From the NCBI GenBank assembly GCA_013396655.1, contig WBMV01008321.1:131169-195168 (forward strand): DNA of 64,000 nucleotides, written 5' to 3'. Of this stretch, positions 60,801-64,000 are shown one piece after another (positions within the stretch are counted from its first letter, which is position 1; each line of letters opens with the position of its first letter). The translations under genes and the position numbers were made by a program. The notes under the pieces were generated by a model. That model had not been told where the DNA came from. It searched no databases and was given only the letters and a program-made list of their open reading frames with translations. The stretch comes from Campylorhamphus procurvoides (Eukaryota; Chordata; Aves; Passeriformes; Dendrocolaptidae).

Positions 60801-62584
60801 CCTTGTAATGTTTTGTAGAGGTCATCTCTTGTACCTATAGGGCTTTGATATGCAAAAGCATGTTTGATAGCACAATTATTTACAGCATTACAATTATTTA
60901 GCAGCCAAAATGGCAAACACTTAAATGTATAATTCAAGTGCTGCTCAGTATGTAACATTTGCTTTAAACATAAATTGTATGTGTAGTTCTAATTTTAATT
61001 GGTCAGCTCTCAAGTGTAGTATGACATTTTAAGTATTGATCACAGTACCTGAATTCATTTGTTATATACAATGCCTTTTTAATGTAAAAGTTGCAACATC
61101 AAAGCCAATAAAAATACTGCTTCTTAAGAATGGTTTGATGTTTTTCTTACCTATATATAATAACTTGAAAATGATACTGTGTTTTTAAGATATCCTATGT
61201 CAATCAGGCCTGGTTCGAATATGAGTAGAAGGAGTTTGGAGTACTCATGAGAAAACTTTTTTTTTCTCTTTTGAATTCTGTAAAGAAACATCCTAATTTT
61301 TGAGGTATAATTGCCTTTTAGCTATTGAACATTTTTAATATACATGGAAGATACTTGTCTTCTGAGTGAATACTGAGAGCTTGTGCATGAATAGGTTTCA
61401 ATTAGATTTATTAATGAGAGTAGCATAATGCAGTCTAAGGACTTCATGTGGAGTTCAAACTTCAGCCAAAACAAGCCAAACATTTGTACCAGAAGTACTA
61501 GAGATAATTTTAAAAAACATAAAAGTGGCATGTTCTCCTATTGATTGCCTCAAATGCTTGAGGAGATAATTTTTTTTGTTCTTGTTCATTTTGTCCCTGC
61601 TTTTAATAGCATGTGGGGTAAAGTTACTCAGATCTACTGGATGGAATGATGCTACAATTGAACTTAAGTTTTTGAACCAAGGTGTTGGTAGTATCCTTAA
61701 GTGTGAGTTTATATGCAGCTGTATTCTGTGTAGTTGTGAAGGGGCTACTGTAAAGTTATTTGGGAACTCTAAATTGTGCTGCTTAATTTAAATATGCTAA
61801 TTTTAAATATTTCATATTGATAAGTATTGAATATTTCTAATATATATTGCTAAGTATGCACCTTATAAAGACTGTGAAAGATTTTTGCAGGTAGCTAGAT
61901 TCCACTTTAATAGAGTCAGAAGAGCTTAGAAAATTTTTTTTTTTAATTCAAGACAAGCTAATGCCAATATTTAAAATATTATCAACTTTAAACAGTAGGT
62001 ATTATTCTGAAAAGGTACATACAATTTTCAAGTTGTGATTTTCAACCTGCAATGTAAATACCCTTTCTCTGGAGTGATTCCAAACCACACAGCACTGCCT
62101 CTGTAGAATGCCGGTGCTGCCAAAGATGTTTGTGTGTAGCTAGTTCCATGTTAATCAGCAAATGTGAAATTGTGATTATACATTTCTTAGAATCTAATAC
62201 TGCTGAATATTACTTGTAAAATTAAACAATACTCCAAATTCCATGCAGCACAGGTAGAGATCAAAACTCCCAATGAGGAATACAAGAAATACAGTTGTGT
62301 TTTCTTTCTCTTGTCAGTTTGCTCTGCACATCCTTTCAGCAACATAGCATTTGCAGTAGTTATGTACATTGCTATATGGTGAATTTGACAGTATGGTTGA
62401 ATGCTGTTAATTGTTCTGTATCTATTACCAGTGGAAACGAGAGCAAGAATTTGATTTGCAGTTACTTGAGAGGGCAATTCGTGGAGAAGAGAAAGATGAA
62501 AATGAATGGTTAAAAGTTCAGCCAGTGGCAGTGACAGAGACAGACCTGGAGCCTCAAGACTATGATTTAGATATCAGCAGAGAG
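6766..62584 (+). CDS. PLEKHA7: PLEKHA7, partial coding region spread over 23 exons
   Basis: Adherens-junction scaffold protein. Known of the family: it sits at the zonula adherens, binds p120-catenin, PDZD11 (via WW) and CAMSAP3, and its PH domain binds phosphoinositides. Seen here: end of WW2, PH domain with the GWLHKQ...WKRRWFVLADYCLFYYKD signature, RTNPDK linker, WQLYEWQQRQ block, two proline-rich regions, a coiled-coil region and the RPKSALERLYSGDHQRGK motif. These fit PLEKHA7 rather than PLEKHA5 or PLEKHA6: PLEKHA5 lacks the HNQQTTSFRHP form and PLEKHA6 lacks WW domains. Exons: 6766-6849, 14742-14853, 20520-20624, 22406-22478, 23658-23758, 30356-30534, 32348-32839, 37911-38427, 40454-40540, 40914-41033, 42813-42866, 46360-46440, 48461-48529, 49010-49090, 49952-50101, 51913-52014, 55560-55668, 56756-56994, 57428-57616, 57814-57931, 58743-58822, 59212-59412, 62432-62584. 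They make 1165 codons without a stop. Start codon, WW1 and the extreme C-terminus are outside the window. Confidence 0.97.
6850..14741 (+). other. PLEKHA7: Intron, 7.9 kb
   Basis: Largest intron in the window. A poly(A) run lies near 7355-7369. An exon-like segment with splice-like borders (10560-10643) is described among the findings, but it does not fit the gene's frame. Nothing else is recognisable. Confidence 0.8.
14742..14853 (+). CDS. PLEKHA7: PLEKHA7 exon: Ser/Thr-rich linker between WW2 and PH
   Basis: The first G completes Glu. The exon then reads QNSSMSKHQINQRP followed by SSMVSETSTA, the block that follows WW2 in PLEKHA7, and ends in-phase at ...KPGSK before a GTAAAA donor. The preceding CTAG acceptor has a good T-rich tract. 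SSMVSETSTA is well conserved, while the flanks (QNSS, TTSAVDTK) differ from mammals. Confidence 0.96.
14854..20519 (+). other. PLEKHA7: Intron, 5.7 kb
   Basis: No repeat of known family was recognised. The segment from about 18780 to 19320 is richer in G and C than the rest of the intron, with no coding or repeat signature I can name. Confidence 0.8.
20520..20624 (+). CDS. PLEKHA7: PLEKHA7 exon: pre-PH segment and first PH strand
   Basis: Thirty-five in-phase codons: VVKTGSKVHSFGKRDQAIRR, then NPNVPVIVRGWLHKQ. KVHSFGKR...RRNPN is shared by PLEKHA5/6/7. VRGWLHKQ is the first beta strand and basic loop of the PH domain. TTTACAG acceptor, CAG|GTATGT donor. Confidence 0.97.
20625..22405 (+). other. 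PLEKHA7: Intron, 1.8 kb, with a CpG-containing middle
   Basis: The stretch from about 20930 to 21640 is noticeably richer in G, C and CpG than the AT-rich flanks. No repeat family or exon was recognised. A small TAGATA-rich simple repeat lies near 21820-21845. Confidence 0.75.
22406..22478 (+). CDS. PLEKHA7: PLEKHA7 exon: core of the PH domain
   Basis: Reads DSSGMRLWKRRWFVLADYCL followed by FYYK. The Lys/Arg residues of the beta1-beta2 loop and WKRRW are the expected phosphoinositide head-group contacts of a PH domain; FVL..YCLFYYK forms beta strands 2-3. It ends after one base of an Asp codon; donor G|GTGAGT. Confidence 0.98.
22479..23657 (+). other. PLEKHA7: Intron, 1.2 kb, ending in a CR1 fragment
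   Basis: The last 310 bases before the exon are largely an antisense CR1 copy (about 23350-23602). That leaves roughly 55 bases for the branch site and polypyrimidine tract. Confidence 0.8.
23350..23602 (-). mobile_element. CR1 LINE fragment, antisense, close to an acceptor site
   Basis: The + strand shows the complement of a CR1 3' region: GGAAGGGACTTGAGGAAATG, CAGGTTGCTCAGTGCTT, GAAAACCTCCAAGGATGGA, then TTCCTTATATTCAGTCTGAA. The order and sequence match avian CR1. It is 5'-truncated and its edges are approximate. Confidence 0.88.
23658..23758 (+). CDS. PLEKHA7: PLEKHA7 exon: middle of the PH domain
   Basis: The first two bases complete Asp; then SREESVLGSIPLPSYVISPV and GPEDRINRKFSFK. 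The LGSIPLPSY segment is the PH strand/turn shared by the PLEKHA4-7 group. ATTCAACAG acceptor and AAG|GTACAG donor; ends in phase 0. Confidence 0.97.
23759..30355 (+). other. PLEKHA7: Intron, 6.6 kb, containing the assembly gap
   Basis: Contains the N run at 27190-27243. A CpG-richer block lies at about 25480-25700. No repeat of known family was recognised. Confidence 0.8.
27190..27243. other. Assembly gap of 54 N inside a poly(A) run
   Basis: Fourteen A (27176-27189) precede the N run and nine A (27244-27252) follow it, so the missing bases are probably more of a homopolymer or simple repeat. The gap is intronic and does not touch an exon. Confidence 0.97.
30356..30534 (+). CDS. PLEKHA7: PLEKHA7 exon: end of the PH domain, with a GC donor
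   Basis: Reads AVHTGMRAYIYNKNSVIGSQ, a loop typical of PLEKHA7, then AEHSGMRTYYFSADTQEDMN and GWIRAMNQAALMQTRSSLK. GMRTYYFSADTQEDMNGWIRAMNQAA is the last strands and C-terminal helix of the PH fold, with the invariant helix Trp present. It must end at AG (30533-30534), because the next exon begins with A to make Arg; the donor is therefore GCAAGT, not GT. Using the GT at 30539 would shift the frame and meet a stop three codons into the next exon. Confidence 0.96.
30535..32347 (+). other. PLEKHA7: GC-AG intron, 1.8 kb
   Basis: The donor AG|GCAAGT at 30533-30540 is the standard strong form of a GC donor, and the acceptor is TTTTCAG ending at 32347. No mobile element was recognised. Confidence 0.88.
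32348..32839 (+). CDS. PLEKHA7: PLEKHA7 exon: long linker with the RTNPDK motif
   Basis: After completing Arg it reads ETEKVDQQAVPQVNHVDSC and a charged, poorly conserved middle, then AEKNGTLPSS, EQNGTGSYKRGFVPRTNPDK and QRKSNMAQVEHWVKVQKGD. The conserved end (RTNPDK..QRKSN..Q.E.W) is common to PLEKHA5/6/7, whereas the Cys pair and middle diverge from mammals. It is 163 codons plus split ends; donor AG|GTTAGT leaves two bases for Ser. Confidence 0.95.
32840..37910 (+). other. PLEKHA7: Intron, 5.1 kb
   Basis: AT-rich, with a 25-T tract at 36969-36993. An exon-like island at 35051-35164 is treated among the findings. Confidence 0.8.
36969..36993 (+). repeat. Poly(T) tract, 25 bases
   Basis: Uninterrupted run of T preceded by a G/T-rich stretch. 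The length is likely to be uncertain in the assembly. Confidence 0.9.
37911..38427 (+). CDS. PLEKHA7: PLEKHA7 exon: proline-rich region with the WQLYEWQQRQ block
   Basis: Largest exon (517 nt). After finishing Ser it reads LASDQTLTRQGPN, ETYHTLPKNTRQPSGS, NLPSDYKYAQDRVSHLKMSQ, DGTVWQLYEWQQRQQFKHGS, then SISVPPSPSDIPPPGPPK and RRPHTPAERLTVKP, ending RKIRNHAVK. The ETYHTLPK and WQLYEWQQRQ pieces are shared with PLEKHA5. The Pro-rich stretches (PPSPSDIPPPGPP) are candidate SH3/WW ligands. Many Ser/Thr-Pro sites suggest phosphorylation, which is inference. TTTTGCAG acceptor; AAG|GTTTGT donor. Confidence 0.97.
38428..40453 (+). other. PLEKHA7: Intron, 2.0 kb
   Basis: No repeat or exon recognised. 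The last 150 bases before the acceptor become richer in G and C, continuing into the CpG-rich exon. Confidence 0.8.
40454..40540 (+). CDS. PLEKHA7: PLEKHA7 exon: DRRSMPAMGYMTHTVSAPSL segment
   Basis: Twenty-nine in-phase codons, SSTHL then DRRSMPAMGYMTHTVSAPSL and HGKS, nearly identical to mammalian PLEKHA7. The exon has six CpG sites in 87 bases and is clearly richer in GC than the other exons. Donor TCG|GTAAGT. Confidence 0.98.
40541..40913 (+). other. PLEKHA7: Intron, 373 bp
   Basis: Short intron between the HGKS exon and the probable cassette exon. Nothing special seen; the acceptor is AAATACCTGCAG with a weak polypyrimidine tract, which fits regulated inclusion. Confidence 0.8.
40914..41033 (+). 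CDS. PLEKHA7: PLEKHA7 probable cassette exon 1 (120 nt)
   Basis: Forty in-phase codons: PEELTLLLIRLRRHQAKLAS followed by IRNYTIAQLLQHLPTNSTYQ. The first part closely resembles a segment of PLEKHA5 and PLEKHA6 that follows the same Ser-rich region, which supports a real coding exon. It is phase 0 on both sides, so it can be skipped without changing the frame, and I recall the usual human PLEKHA7 sequence going directly from HGKS to ADDTYIQL. Predicted helical. Borders CTGCAG| and CAG|GTCAGC. Confidence 0.85.
41034..42812 (+). other. PLEKHA7: Intron, 1.8 kb
   Basis: AT-rich; no mobile element or further exon recognised. Confidence 0.8.
42813..42866 (+). CDS. PLEKHA7: PLEKHA7 exon: ADDTYIQLKKDLEYLDLK
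   Basis: Eighteen codons identical or nearly identical to mammalian PLEKHA7. A micro-size constitutive exon predicted helical, at the start of the coiled-coil half. The acceptor ends CTGAAG rather than CAG; donor AAG|GTAAGA. Confidence 0.97.
42867..46359 (+). other. PLEKHA7: Intron, 3.5 kb
   Basis: AT-rich, with TATA-rich stretches near 43795-43870. No known repeat or exon recognised. Confidence 0.8.
46360..46440 (+). CDS. PLEKHA7: PLEKHA7 probable cassette exon 2 (81 nt)
   Basis: Twenty-seven in-phase codons, IENNGPLINMIYKVLKNSAQ then GLLSSIH. It resembles the MKENEPI...MIENSA segment of PLEKHA5/6 in sequence and in its place after the TYIQL/TIYLD segment. Phase 0 on both sides, GAAACAG acceptor, CAT|GTAAGA donor. 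From memory it is not in the usual human PLEKHA7 sequence, so it is likely optional. A chance open frame is less likely but possible. Confidence 0.75.
46548..46600 (+). repeat. Pyrimidine-rich low-complexity tract
   Basis: Long T runs interrupted by single C, ending in a run of C before TTTTGG. It lies 110 bases after the donor of cassette exon 2 and could bind pyrimidine-tract splicing regulators (inference). Confidence 0.8.
47075..47102 (+). repeat. 14-bp tandem duplication, two copies
   Basis: GATTGATTGGTGGG is repeated exactly twice head to tail. Intronic. Confidence 0.95.
48461..48529 (+). CDS. PLEKHA7: PLEKHA7 exon: KPVKIAESDID segment
   Basis: Twenty-three in-phase codons, VTGRDTLKERNTKPVKIAES then DID. 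TGRD....KPVKIAESD matches mammalian PLEKHA7. Acceptor CTTAG, donor GAT|GTAAGT. Confidence 0.97.
48530..49009 (+). other. PLEKHA7: Intron, 480 bp, mostly CR1
   Basis: About 310 of the 480 bases are a sense-oriented CR1 copy. Roughly 100 bases of original intron remain on the donor side and 65 on the acceptor side. Confidence 0.88.
48635..48945 (+). mobile_element. CR1 LINE 3' fragment, sense orientation
   Basis: Clear avian CR1 3' end. It encodes, without a stop, the C-terminal tail of the CR1 reverse-transcriptase ORF (motifs GLFSQATSSRTRG and FRLDIREKFF..RV..HWN), then the CR1 3' UTR (GGTTGGACTCGATGATCTCA, TTTTCCAACCTAG) and the terminal ATTCTATG-like repeats. It is 5'-truncated, and only the ORF end is present. 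One of the less decayed copies in the window. Confidence 0.95.
49010..49090 (+). CDS. PLEKHA7: PLEKHA7 exon: start of the coiled coil
   Basis: Twenty-seven codons, VKLSVFCEQDRILQDLEDKI then RALKENK, with clear heptad character. Highly conserved with mammals (CEQDR.LQDLEDKIRALKENK). Acceptor TTTCCAG, donor AAA|GTAAGT. Confidence 0.98.
49091..49951 (+). other. PLEKHA7: Intron, 0.9 kb
   Basis: Contains a short near-exact duplication of TTTCATATAGTAATATA around a GAATATATTC palindrome (49833-49881). Otherwise plain AT-rich intron. Confidence 0.8.
49833..49881 (+). repeat. 17-bp direct repeat flanking an AT palindrome
   Basis: TTTCATATAGTAATATA occurs twice about 31 bases apart with GAATATATTC between the copies. 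Small AT-rich structure without evident function. Confidence 0.8.
49952..50101 (+). CDS. PLEKHA7: PLEKHA7 exon: coiled coil, second part
   Basis: Fifty in-phase codons: DQLESVLEVLHRQMDQYKDQ, PQHTEKISYQQRLLQEDLIR, IRAEISKVST. A strongly conserved coiled-coil segment. CTAG acceptor, ACG|GTGTGT donor. Confidence 0.98.
50102..51912 (+). other. PLEKHA7: Intron, 1.8 kb
   Basis: No known repeat or exon recognised. The upstream frame stays open for some 90 codons past the donor, up to about 50374; no conserved motif is visible there. Confidence 0.8.
51913..52014 (+). CDS. PLEKHA7: PLEKHA7 exon: coiled coil, third part
   Basis: Thirty-four codons: EMENAWNEYLKLEKDVSQLK then KALQEQMNSSLLSQ. EMENAWNEYLKLE is conserved; the C-terminal QMNSSLLSQ differs from the mammalian sequence as I recall it. 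TTAATAG acceptor with a modest pyrimidine tract; donor CAG|GTGAGT. Confidence 0.97.
52015..55559 (+). other. PLEKHA7: Intron, 3.5 kb
   Basis: Contains a small CpG-rich patch at 52146-52194, a TTTA microsatellite at 52765-52783 and AT-rich repeats near 54880-54945. No mobile element recognised. Confidence 0.8.
52765..52783 (+). repeat. TTTA microsatellite
   Basis: Nearly five tandem copies of TTTA. Intronic. Confidence 0.9.
55560..55668 (+). CDS. PLEKHA7: PLEKHA7 exon: QKDLWRIEDV segment
   Basis: Thirty-six codons plus one base: EKTQIQKDLWRIEDVTAGLS then ANKANYKTIVDSIKNP. IQK.(L/I)WRI.DV..GL is common to PLEKHA5/6/7 and is the end of the coiled-coil region. Donor G|GTAAGG. Confidence 0.97.
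55669..56755 (+). other. PLEKHA7: Intron, 1.1 kb
   Basis: No known repeat recognised; a short CCTTCCTT pyrimidine stretch lies near 56469-56486. Confidence 0.8.
56756..56994 (+). CDS. PLEKHA7: PLEKHA7 exon: proline/serine-rich segment
   Basis: The first two bases complete Glu; then RKTVPSFSQSSVPSLPASL, LQSPPRSPVKSPLEVRLYPQ, and PPLQSPVKLKPKV. Many SP/PxSP sites (SPPRSPVKSP). Conserved with mammals at RKTVP, PLEVRL.PQ and LQSP.K.KPKV. CCTAG acceptor; donor GTT|GTAAGT. Confidence 0.95.
56995..57427 (+). other. PLEKHA7: Intron, 433 bp, open in the upstream frame
   Basis: Consensus GTAAGT donor and TTACCAG acceptor. The upstream reading frame has no stop over the whole intron; the first stop is the TGA at 57430-57432. 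A 17-bp tandem duplication (57080-57113) lies inside. Confidence 0.88.
57080..57113 (+). repeat. 17-bp tandem duplication, two copies
   Basis: CACACAGTGTGGAGGCT is followed at once by a copy with one change in the penultimate base. Intronic. Confidence 0.93.
57428..57616 (+). CDS. PLEKHA7: PLEKHA7 exon: PPRPPLP motif and basic stretch
   Basis: Sixty-three codons: DDEAPPRPPLPQLYSPDDQP, PAVPPLPREATVIRHTSVRG, LKRQSDERKRDRELGQYVNG, DYR. PPRPPLP and PPLPR are SH3-type ligands in form; the LKRQSDERKRDRE stretch is basic and highly conserved. Acceptor TTACCAG, donor AGG|GTGAGC. Confidence 0.98.
57814..57931 (+). CDS. PLEKHA7: PLEKHA7 exon: VELRSYVSEPEL segment
   Basis: Thirty-nine codons plus one base: VELRSYVSEPELAMLGGDLS, then HPSSALISPDSGYQTLPTR. 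VELRSYVSEPELA is conserved and YQTLP echoes the YHTLP motif of the large exon. It follows a short 197-bp intron. Donor G|GTAAGC. Confidence 0.97.
57932..58742 (+). other. PLEKHA7: Intron, 0.8 kb
   Basis: Plain AT-rich intron, no repeat recognised. The acceptor ends TATAAAG instead of the more usual CAG. Confidence 0.8.
58743..58822 (+). CDS. PLEKHA7: PLEKHA7 exon: GLSGSTSRLHQSSTISSFAT segment
   Basis: The first two bases complete Gly; then LSGSTSRLHQSSTISSFATL and RRDRSK. LSGSTSRL.QSSTI matches mammals. The end (TLRRDRSK) is shorter than the mammalian sequence as I recall it, where about a dozen residues more precede RPKSALERL. Donor AAG|GTAAGT. Confidence 0.95.
58823..59211 (+). other. PLEKHA7: Intron, 389 bp
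   Basis: AT-rich; nothing recognised. Confidence 0.8.
59212..59412 (+). CDS. PLEKHA7: PLEKHA7 exon: RPKSALERLYSGDHQRGKMS segment
   Basis: Sixty-seven in-phase codons: ERPKSALERLYSGDHQRGKM, SAEEQLERMKRHQKALVRER, KRTLSQGERQS, and an end SFIRPVSADVGS. Very highly conserved through RERKRTL. RPKSA...GK..MS.EEQ.ER..RHQ is the family motif of PLEKHA4-7. When spliced, the next residues are WKREQ from 62432. Donor TCA|GTATGT. Confidence 0.98.
59413..59421 (+). CDS. PLEKHA7: Alternative C-terminal end by read-through: Val-Cys-stop
   Basis: If the 59413 donor is not used, translation adds Val and Cys and stops at TAG (59419-59421), giving ...GSVC. I recall a human PLEKHA7 isoform of about 1121 residues ending in the same way (GSVC), so this may be a conserved short isoform rather than an accident. 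It would lack WKREQ...DISRE and everything after it. Confidence 0.6.
   Translation, partial: VC
60488..60512 (+). other. Perfect 10-bp hairpin in the probable alternative 3' UTR
   Basis: CGTATTTACT (60488-60497), loop CTCCC, AGTAAATACG (60503-60512). The two arms are exact reverse complements. It could be an RNA element of the short-isoform UTR or a DNA palindrome; no family is recognised. Confidence 0.75.
61107..61112 (+). terminator. Poly(A) signal AATAAA of the short isoform
   Basis: Canonical AATAAA, followed 24 bases on by a G/T-rich downstream element (TGGTTTGATGTTTTTC at 61131-61146). Spacing and composition fit a real cleavage site near 61125. Other AATAAA copies in this stretch (near 60040 and 60635) lack such a clear downstream element. 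Confidence 0.6.
62432..62584 (+). CDS. PLEKHA7: PLEKHA7 exon: WKREQEFDLQLLERAIRGEE segment
   Basis: Fifty-one in-phase codons: WKREQEFDLQLLERAIRGEE, KDENEWLKVQPVAVTETDLE, PQDYDLDISRE. LEPQ.YD.DI..E is shared with PLEKHA5/6. The following exon of the family (starting LSKPEKV... or similar) is not in the window. Acceptor TTACCAG, donor GAG|GTAACA. Confidence 0.97.
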
Positions 62585-64000
62585 GTAACACTCATAATTT
62601 TTTCTCTCCTATTCTGTGCCCCAAAATATTAACCTTTCTTGGGTTTAGGCAGTGAATTCTCATCTTTTCTTTCAAAAGTTATCTGGAAGTTTGAACTAAA
62701 ATGAGTCTTTCACGTATGGAGAATTTATGACCTGGAATGTAGAATCTCTGTAAGGTTTGTGTTTGTATTGTGTTCTAGTGGAGAGAAAAAAAGGAAAAGT
62801 TGGCTCCACTGTTTGAAATGGATCTAGCAGGCTTTGTAAAGGAAAAAGTGATTAAGTTAGGGAAAGTTACATAAGTTGGGGAAAAAAGATGAGAAGGCAA
62901 TATGAAGAGTATTTGAAAATGAGGAACAGGAATGAAGAAAAAGTTAGTTTCCCAGAGCTACCTCACTCCTCTTCATTTCGACTGGCAGAAGATGACAGAG
63001 AAGAGGGAGCACTGCTTTATTCAGGTTTGAGCAGAAAACACCTTTCTGTCAGCTTTTGGAATGAATTGGTTAGTGTTCTGGGCACCAGATCTTTTTTCAG
63101 CTTCGATAACTGAATAAAGTGTTAGTTTGAAATGCGATTGAGCCATCTGGTGGGAAAGAAAAAATATAGCAAGTGGAAAGGTTTCAGGAGGTGCACTGTG
63201 TTAACTGCCATGGTAGATAGCAAATCAGTACTTTTATTAATGATCATTAGACTAGTAAGGACCTCAGCTTTTCTGAAAGCTAAGTATAATTTTATAGAGA
63301 GAGATATTTGTGAAAGGTGTACTCTGTGAGCCATGTGTTGATTTCTATGAATGATTCTATCAGTTAATCTTTGTATAATTCTTACAGAAAATGCAGGCTT
63401 TTGCAAACTTCAGAAACAGAAAAAATACTAATTTCTTTCCTTTTTGCACTCTGCTATTAATTTTTCTTTTCCCAAAGGCCCCCGGGACTAAGGGAATCTC
63501 TTTGTACTTCCTTTAAACCTTGGATAGGAACCATTTTTGCTTATAGGCATTTCTGTCCTGCTTCAGAGTAACTGAAGCAGGTCTGAATCTCTGAGTGTAA
63601 AGCTTCTTTACCCAGGGTGGAATCATAGAATGGTTGGGGTTGGAAGGAACCTAAAGATCATCTAATTCCAACCCTTCTGCTATGTGCAGGGACACCTTCC
63701 ACAGGACCAGGTTGCTCAGAACCCCATCCAGCTTGGTCTTGTTGTCCTTTTCCATTTCACGTAGCCATCCCTTCACCTGGCAGGCACTTCTGCACTTTAG
63801 GTACTTCAGTTTCTCAGAAGGAAATGTACTCAGTTGTGTCTTTAAGGTAAATACATCTGCTGTTCACATGATAACTGTGTTTGTTACTCTGAAAGTGGCA
63901 GGATAAGCTGGTTTAGGTTAGTTATAGTATGGAGATAGAAATATACATTAAAAAAACAAAGACTAGAGTTGGATTTTGAAGTAAGAAAGTGTAGTGGAAA
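62585..64000 (+). other. PLEKHA7: Intron (5' part), continues past the window
   Basis: Contains an exon-like open stretch at about 62779-63025 (see findings) and an antisense CR1 3' end at 63621-63745. The downstream C-terminal exons were looked for and not found. Confidence 0.8.
63621..63745 (-). mobile_element. CR1 LINE 3' end, antisense
   Basis: Begins on the + strand with AATCATAGAATGGTTGGGGT and TGGAAGGAACCTAAAGATCA, the complement of the CR1 terminus. It runs on through GGACACCTTCCACAGGACCA and GTTGCTCAGAACCCCATCCA. A short 5'-truncated copy in good condition; the right edge is approximate. Confidence 0.93.

Larger units (their letters stand above)
59413..62431 (+). other. PLEKHA7: Intron 3.0 kb, its first part a probable alternative 3' UTR
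   Basis: The first 1.7 kb can serve as the UTR of the short isoform: no mobile element, a hairpin at 60488-60512 and a poly(A) signal at 61107. The remainder, to 62431, is AT-rich intron. Confidence 0.65.

Noticed and set aside
1..64000. Search for CRISPR arrays, phage or plasmid features, operons, tRNA or rRNA genes
   Set aside because: None seen. The window is spliced eukaryotic gene sequence with LINE fragments, so prokaryotic systems are not expected.

Overview
The window is an internal slice of a vertebrate, almost certainly avian, chromosome and carries one gene: PLEKHA7 (pleckstrin homology domain-containing family A member 7), on the + strand. The avian assignment rests on four CR1-type LINE fragments, two with the characteristic CR1 3' end (ATTCTATG-like terminal octamers), AT-rich introns of moderate size, and a protein close to but clearly diverged from mammalian PLEKHA7. 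The species cannot be named from the sequence. No bacterial-type system, CRISPR array, rRNA, tRNA or second protein gene was seen.

Layout: positions 1-6765 are the 3' part of an intron; the exons coding for WW domain 1 and the first half of WW domain 2 lie upstream of the window. Twenty-three exons follow between 6766 and 62584, separated by introns from 197 bp to 7.9 kb. In order they encode the end of WW2 (6766-6849), a Ser/Thr-rich linker (14742-14853), the PH domain over four exons (20520-30534), a long linker with the RTNPDK motif (32348-32839), a large proline-rich exon (37911-38427), a run of small exons including two probable cassette exons (40454-48529), the coiled-coil region (49010-55668), a second proline-rich region (56756-57616), and the Ser/basic C-terminal region (57814-62584). 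The exon phases agree at every junction. The 23 exons sum to 3496 nt, which is one nucleotide finishing a split Asp codon plus exactly 1165 codons with no stop. The remaining C-terminal exons lie beyond 64000.

Known role of the family: PLEKHA7 is a cytoplasmic adherens-junction (zonula adherens) scaffold. It binds p120-catenin, PDZD11 (through its WW region) and the microtubule minus-end protein CAMSAP3, and its PH domain binds phosphoinositides.

Points worth a second look: (1) a GC-AG intron at 30535-32347; (2) two in-frame exons of 120 and 81 nt that seem to match a block present in the paralogues PLEKHA5/6 but, from memory, absent from the usual human PLEKHA7 sequence; (3) a probable composite terminal exon, where read-through of the 59413 donor gives a GSVC-stop end, followed by about 1.7 kb of UTR-like sequence with a perfect 10-bp hairpin and a good poly(A) signal at 61107; (4) a 480-bp intron about two-thirds filled by a CR1 copy; (5) a 433-bp intron with no stop in the upstream frame; and (6) several exon-like intronic islands that do not fit the PLEKHA7 frame. 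No wholly new biological system is supported by this window.
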